From the NCBI GenBank assembly GCA_944384065.1, contig CALWRY010000001.1:62001-126000 (forward strand): 64,000 bases of DNA. The letters run 5' to 3'. Each line of letters starts with the position of its first letter. The stretch's first letter is position 1. Under the pieces are notes generated by a model. It made no database searches, was not told where the DNA came from, and worked only from the letters and a program-made list of their open reading frames with translations. The stretch is from an uncultured Enterocloster sp. (lineage in GTDB: Bacteria > Bacillota > Clostridia > Lachnospirales > Lachnospiraceae). The translations under genes and the position numbers were made by a program. Of this stretch, positions 60,136-64,000 are shown one piece after another.

Positions 60136-62010
60136 ATGAAATCTGTTAAATCCATATATCTGCGACTTCTCGCGGCACTGTTTGTATCCCTGTGCCTTGT
60201 CACCGGATGCTTTGGGCAGAATCCGTCCGCCCAGGACAACCGGGAGCAGACCGTTTCCTCCGCTGCGGACACATCCGCAGGCAGCTCTGACTCTGAATCT
60301 CCCAAGGAATCCTCGGATCTCCCCGGCTCTGATTCGCAGGCCGTCCAGGACAGCTTTGATCAGCTGGCTGAGGACATCTTCCGGGAGGAGGCCGCCAGCT
60401 CTCTGCTCGTCCTCCACTATACCCTGGCGGATCCGGAGGCCTACGGGATCACGGATTACGACAAAACCCTGGGCACCATCTCCCTTGAGGACAGCCAGGA
60501 AAGCCTGGACGAGGCGAAGGATCTCCTCGATGAGCTGGAGACCATTGACAGCCGCGCCCTGCGGGAGGATCAGCGCCTCACCTATACCATTCTCACCTCC
60601 TACCTCAACTACATTCTGGACGGGGAAGGCCTGGAGCTCTATGAAAATACCCTGTCCTCCTCCCTGGGCATTCAGGCACAGCTTCCCCTGCTCCTGGCGG
60701 AGTATGCCTTCTACACGCCCCGGGATGTGGAAAATTATCTCTCTCTTCTCACCTCCATCGAGCCCTACTACGAAAGTATTATGAACTTTGAAAATCAGCG
60801 GGCCGAGGCCGGCCTGGGCATGAGCGATGAAGTCATCGACCGGGTCATCGAGTCCTGCGGCGCCTATCTCCTGGACGCGGAGCACAGCTTTTTAGCGGAA
60901 ACTTTTGACGAACGTCTGGAAAATATCCCGGATCTGACCGGGGAAGAAAAAGCGGCCTACAGCGAGAAAAACCGCCAGGCCATCAACGAATGCTTTGTTC
61001 CCGCCTACCAGGGCCTGATTGACGGTCTCACGCTCTTAAAGGGAAAAGGCGAAAACAGCATGGGCCTGGCCCATTTTCCGGAAGGCAAGGAATACTACGA
61101 ATATCTGGTAAATCTGAACACCGGAACCTCCTACAAGGACATTCCCTCCCTCAAGCAGGCGGTCCACTCCCGGATGGCCAAGGATCTCACCGAGGCAGCC
61201 CGGTATCTGAACGAGGATCCCGCCCTGGCGTATCAGGCCGCAGATTACCGCTTTTCCCTCACGGATCCGGAGGCCATACTGGCGGATCTGGAAGCTCAGT
61301 GCCAGGAGGACTTTCCGCCCATCGGGGACTATGAATGTCATATCAAGGCGGTTCCCAAGGCCCTGGAAAGCATTTTGAGCCCTGCCTTTTACCTGACGGT
61401 GCCCATTGATCGGCCCCAGGACAACTCCATCTACATCAACAACGGAAGCACGGACGCGGCCCAGCAGCTCTACACCACCATGGCCCACGAGGGCTACCCC
61501 GGCCATATGTACCAGACCCAGTATTTCACCGCCCAGGACGTGTGCAATCTGCGCAAACTCCTGGATTTCACCAGCTATATCGAGGGCTGGGCCACCTACG
61601 TGGAATACTATGCCTACGGCCTTGACAATGGGCTGGATCCGGATCTTGCCCAGGTGCTTCGCTGCAACTCCGCCTTCACCCTGGCCCTCTACGCCGCCAT
61701 GGACATCTACATTCACTACGACGGCTGGAGCATGGAGCAGATTCAGGATTATCTGGAGACAATGACCGGCATCACGGATCCGGAGGTAGTGCGGGAGGTT
61801 TACCTGCAGATTGTGGAAAATCCTGTCAATTACCTGGAATATTTTACCGGATACATGGAGATCATGGACATGCGGGAGCAGGCGGAGGAAACCCTGGGAA
61901 ATGATTTCACCGCTCTGGAATTCAACCGCTTCCTTCTGGACATCGGGCCCGCCCCCTTCCGGGTGATAAAGCCCTATTTTAATGAGTGGCTGGTGGAGCA
62001 GGCCGGGTGA
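60136..62010 (+). CDS. DUF885-family lipoprotein (putative zinc metallopeptidase)
   Basis: A 624-residue secreted lipoprotein. The signal peptide has lipobox VTGC near residue 23, followed by a Ser/Asp-rich linker to about residue 75. The rest is the helical DUF885 domain, with the motif HEGYPGHMYQTQYF near residue 450 (His-Glu ... His, a gluzincin-like zinc site) and YIEGWATYVEYYAYG, supplying the further Glu. The family resembles M32/M3-type peptidases in fold, so it probably trims peptides outside the membrane; no substrate is known. Ribosome site AAAGGAG, own promoter. Confidence 0.88.
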   Translation: MKSVKSIYLRLLAALFVSLCLVTGCFGQNPSAQDNREQTVSSAADTSAGSSDSESPKESSDLPGSDSQAVQDSFDQLAEDIFREEAASSLLVLHYTLADPEAYGITDYDKTLGTISLEDSQESLDEAKDLLDELETIDSRALREDQRLTYTILTSYLNYILDGEGLELYENTLSSSLGIQAQLPLLLAEYAFYTPRDVENYLSLLTSIEPYYESIMNFENQRAEAGLGMSDEVIDRVIESCGAYLLDAEHSFLAETFDERLENIPDLTGEEKAAYSEKNRQAINECFVPAYQGLIDGLTLLKGKGENSMGLAHFPEGKEYYEYLVNLNTGTSYKDIPSLKQAVHSRMAKDLTEAARYLNEDPALAYQAADYRFSLTDPEAILADLEAQCQEDFPPIGDYECHIKAVPKALESILSPAFYLTVPIDRPQDNSIYINNGSTDAAQQLYTTMAHEGYPGHMYQTQYFTAQDVCNLRKLLDFTSYIEGWATYVEYYAYGLDNGLDPDLAQVLRCNSAFTLALYAAMDIYIHYDGWSMEQIQDYLETMTGITDPEVVREVYLQIVENPVNYLEYFTGYMEIMDMREQAEETLGNDFTALEFNRFLLDIGPAPFRVIKPYFNEWLVEQAG

Positions 62011-62032
62011 CGGACGTCTCTCCAGACGTCCG
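62011..62032. repeat. Perfect hairpin between convergent genes
   Basis: Perfect 9-bp stem CGGACGTCT/AGACGTCCG with loop CTCC, immediately after the DUF885 stop codon, without a T-run on either side. It may protect 3' ends or act as a weak terminator. Confidence 0.5.
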
Positions 62033-62061
62033 CTCCTTGCCAGAGGCACAGCCGGACAGCC

Positions 62062-62916
62062 CTACATCCGCATAGCCACCTCCCCGTGGGACGGGTACTG
62101 AGCCATGGCTTCTCTAGGGAGCATATAGTATTTGTACCGGCTTGCACCGGAATCGCTTCCGTCATTCCAGCACACATCAATCTCGTAGGCCTGGCCGTCT
62201 ATCATCACCTCGTTCCAGGCGTGGTTGCTGCCGCTTGCCCTGACACAGTCAATGCCAGCGCCCTGGCAGAGCGCCTTAAACAAAAACGCATAGTCATTGC
62301 ACTTGCCGAGCCCGCTCTCATAGACCTGCAAGAATGTATACTTTACATCCCCCGTATAGTTATATGACATAAGGCTGCAGATCCAGTTGTTGAAAATGTC
62401 GATGGCCTGAAGCTCATCCATGCCGTCATATACTCCCAGCTGGGGAACCACATCGTAGGTATAATTCACCCAGGCGTACAGCTCATAGGGGGTGCAGGCC
62501 TTTTCGCTGTGCCTGTTATTCAGCCGGTTGCTCACGATCACCTCGCAGTTCCCTTCCGGCCCCCTCTGAAGCCCTGCCCACACGCAAGGCATATTGGGTA
62601 TCTCTGTTCCCTCGCCTGTCTGGATGGTATATTCGTCTGTAAACGTCTTTACTTTCTCCTTCATCAGGCTATTGAACCACTCTGCGGAAATACTCGGGTA
62701 GTCCCTGCTGGTCAGGACTACCTCTCCCACACTTGGATTGTTCATGAAATACATCAGGGTCGCGTCAATGGCCCTCTGCTCTTCCTCTGTCAGGGTGACT
62801 CCCTCCCGGACCGTGTATACCGGCGCGGTGTCCTGAAGCTCCACTGTGCCCGCAAAGGCGGAGAAGGTCATAAAGAAAGCTGCCACAAAGCTGCACACGA
62901 TTGTTCTGATTTTCAT
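62062..62916 (-). CDS. Secreted transglutaminase-like protein
   Basis: A 284-residue protein with a cleavable-type signal peptide (MKIRTIVCSFVAAFFMTFSAFAG) and a C-terminal transglutaminase-like (cysteine protease fold) domain. The triad is Cys in GLGKCNDYAFLFKALC, His in GSNHAWNEVMIDG and Asp in YEIDVCWNDG. The N-terminal half has TLMYFMNNPSVGEVVLTSRDYPS. Such clostridial proteins probably act in the wall or at the surface as peptidases or cross-linkers. TAGGAG precedes the ATG. It is convergent with the DUF885 gene. Confidence 0.83.
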   Translation of the reverse strand: MKIRTIVCSFVAAFFMTFSAFAGTVELQDTAPVYTVREGVTLTEEEQRAIDATLMYFMNNPSVGEVVLTSRDYPSISAEWFNSLMKEKVKTFTDEYTIQTGEGTEIPNMPCVWAGLQRGPEGNCEVIVSNRLNNRHSEKACTPYELYAWVNYTYDVVPQLGVYDGMDELQAIDIFNNWICSLMSYNYTGDVKYTFLQVYESGLGKCNDYAFLFKALCQGAGIDCVRASGSNHAWNEVMIDGQAYEIDVCWNDGSDSGASRYKYYMLPREAMAQYPSHGEVAMRM

Positions 62917-62970
62917 ACTCTTTTTCTCCTAACATATTAAGTAAGCATTTGCAGTTTCAAACAAATACGG

Positions 62971-63810
62971 TCACGCTGCCCGCCGGGCAATCCGATTCAC
63001 CTGCCTTTCCCAGAACCGGCCGCCGGCTCCGCCTTCCATCCGGAGAATCCCGTCGATCTCTCTGTCCTGAATATAGCCGTAAGCATCCAGCATAGCCGCG
63101 GACCGCGCCGGAAGCTCTGCAGGCATCTGTGTGGTGTCAAAAATTCCCAAGCGCAGGGAGGCTTCCGAAAGTTTTTCCAGCATGAAGGCCTTATCCGCGC
63201 TTCCCCGAACCAAAGGCTCGCTCCGGATGATCCTTCTCAGCTCTTCCATGTCCTCCACCGGATAGGCCAGGTTGGGGCACATACGCTTTAACAGCATGGA
63301 AACCCGCCTTAAGGTTTTCCTGCCCTTCAGGTTCTTTGGATTCTCCACCGCTCCCTCAAAAACAATAGGAAATACCGGAACGTAGGGGTCGTTTGTAAAC
63401 ACGGCGCACAGGATCACTTCCCTGGGCTTAAGGGAAACCTTATAGCTGACAGAGATGCCCACGGCAAACACATCCTTTGCGTCCACAACCATTTTTTCAA
63501 AAAGGGCGGGCACAAAGAAGTTCCGGGAGTAGGATGCCCCGTCTGCAGAGATCAGGGCTGAGTTTGCCGCGCGAAACAGGATATCCCCGCACTGGGATCC
63601 GGAGAGACTTCGGTACTGCCTGGCTGCCTGCCAGAGCTCGATCCTTGAAATTCCATCCTTCATTCGGTATTTCTCAAGGATCCTCTCCCTGTGTGCGGCG
63701 GCTCCCGCCCTCTGGGCCCGGGTCATAGGCAGAAGACCTGCCTTCTGCCGGTACTGCTCATAGCCCTTCACACTTTCTTCCAGCATTCTTTCCTTCATAA
63801 ATACACGCAT
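62971..63810 (-). CDS. Unknown cytoplasmic protein
   Basis: A 279-residue protein, not recognised. It has a basic N-terminal helical part (RMLEESVKGYEQYRQKAGLLPMTRAQRAGAAAHRERILEKY) with a look of HTH-like helices (MKDGISRIELWQAARQYRSLSGSQCGDILFRAANS), then a beta-rich middle (VGISVSYKVSLKPREVILCAVFTNDPYVPVFPIVFEGA) and a helical C terminus. No signal peptide. The start at 63810 has AAGGAGGG about eight bases upstream and lies after the terminator at 63851-63883; a longer frame would run through that terminator. Confidence 0.6.
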   Translation of the reverse strand: MRVFMKERMLEESVKGYEQYRQKAGLLPMTRAQRAGAAAHRERILEKYRMKDGISRIELWQAARQYRSLSGSQCGDILFRAANSALISADGASYSRNFFVPALFEKMVVDAKDVFAVGISVSYKVSLKPREVILCAVFTNDPYVPVFPIVFEGAVENPKNLKGRKTLRRVSMLLKRMCPNLAYPVEDMEELRRIIRSEPLVRGSADKAFMLEKLSEASLRLGIFDTTQMPAELPARSAAMLDAYGYIQDREIDGILRMEGGAGGRFWERQVNRIARRAA

Positions 63811-63850
63811 TCCAATGCCCTCCTTGCTCATGTTCTCAAACCATGCCCGC

Positions 63851-63883
63851 AAAAAGCTGCGGCGCCCTTGCACACCGCAGCTT
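63851..63883 (-). terminator. Intrinsic terminator of the gene entering from the right edge
   Basis: Perfect 9-bp stem AAGCTGCGG/CCGCAGCTT (63854-63862 with 63875-63883), followed on the minus strand by TTTTTGC. Confidence 0.8.
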
Positions 63884-63902
63884 ACTTGTCCGGACTGACA
63901 CG

Positions 63903-64000
63903 CTACATTTTTTCTTCCAGAGCCCTTTTCTCCCGAACCACCTCCTCATAGTCTCTGTTTAATTCCTTGATCATATCTTCAGCCAGCCAGATCTGATACA
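63903..64000 (-). CDS. C-terminal end of a gene crossing the right edge
   Basis: The last 31 codons of a minus-strand reading frame, ending in a charged coiled-coil-like helix (LNRDYEEVVREKRALEEKM) with stop TAG at 63903-63905. The rest lies outside the window, and the product cannot be named. It is followed by a terminator. Confidence 0.55.
   Translation of the reverse strand, partial: YQIWLAEDMIKELNRDYEEVVREKRALEEKM

Overview
The window looks like chromosomal DNA of an anaerobic Firmicute of the class Clostridia, most likely a Lachnospiraceae-type gut bacterium. The reasons are the gene order apt-rel-MBL-hemZ ... hisS-aspS, the HemZ coproporphyrinogen dehydrogenase, strong AGGAGG ribosome sites, and tight operons with simple hairpin/U-run terminators. 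Genus is not claimed. I saw no rRNA, tRNA, CRISPR array or insertion sequence.

Layout. (1) 1-18 kb, transport and carbon/nitrogen metabolism: a truncated sugar ABC lipoprotein divergent from a LacI repressor with two ACCGGT operator pairs; rpiB; an ArsB/CitM-type permease; a six-gene carboxylate operon (tctABC, two 2-hydroxyacid dehydrogenases, an HMGL-type aldolase) beside an RpiR regulator; a lactonase-aroC-rpiR operon; and a polyamine operon (XRE-cupin regulator, potABCD). (2) 18-27 kb: a DtxR-type regulator, a nitroreductase, a PDDEXK/AAA-like protein, then on the minus strand hisS-aspS followed by two esterases, an ATP-grasp enzyme and a metal-sensing ArsR regulator. (3) 27.3-51.7 kb, an accessory block lying between hemZ and hisS, two genes normally close together in clostridia. 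It holds an AAA ATPase/subtilase pair; an operon for a small (p)ppGpp-hydrolase-like protein, an FtsW-like membrane protein, a leucine-rich-repeat protein and an EcsC protein; a DUF697-like operon; and an operon of a macro-associated HTH-type protein, an M48 metallopeptidase, three dynamin-like proteins (one without a P-loop) and a YbjN-like protein. Parts of this block are visibly AT-richer than the flanks. (4) 51.7-64 kb, housekeeping: hemZ, MBL hydrolase, rel, apt, traX-like, metG, a DUF885 lipoprotein, a transglutaminase-like secreted protein and an unknown.

The most interesting signal is at 49.05-49.17 kb. A perfect 16-bp inverted repeat flanks a good sigma-A promoter (TTGTAC-N17-TATAAT) that in this orientation points into the dynamin/M48 operon. 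Immediately upstream is a small serine recombinase gene. Each repeat sits in an imperfect dyad with the same central GT dinucleotide, as expected for a serine-invertase crossover site. The recombinase carries an apparent one-base frameshift that cuts off its DNA-binding domain, so the switch may be locked in the ON state here. I infer a phase-variable membrane-remodelling or stress/defence system that I do not recognise as described.

Most start codons were chosen from ribosome-binding sites and predicted promoters rather than by taking the longest reading frame. Functions are from motif recognition only; no database search was run.
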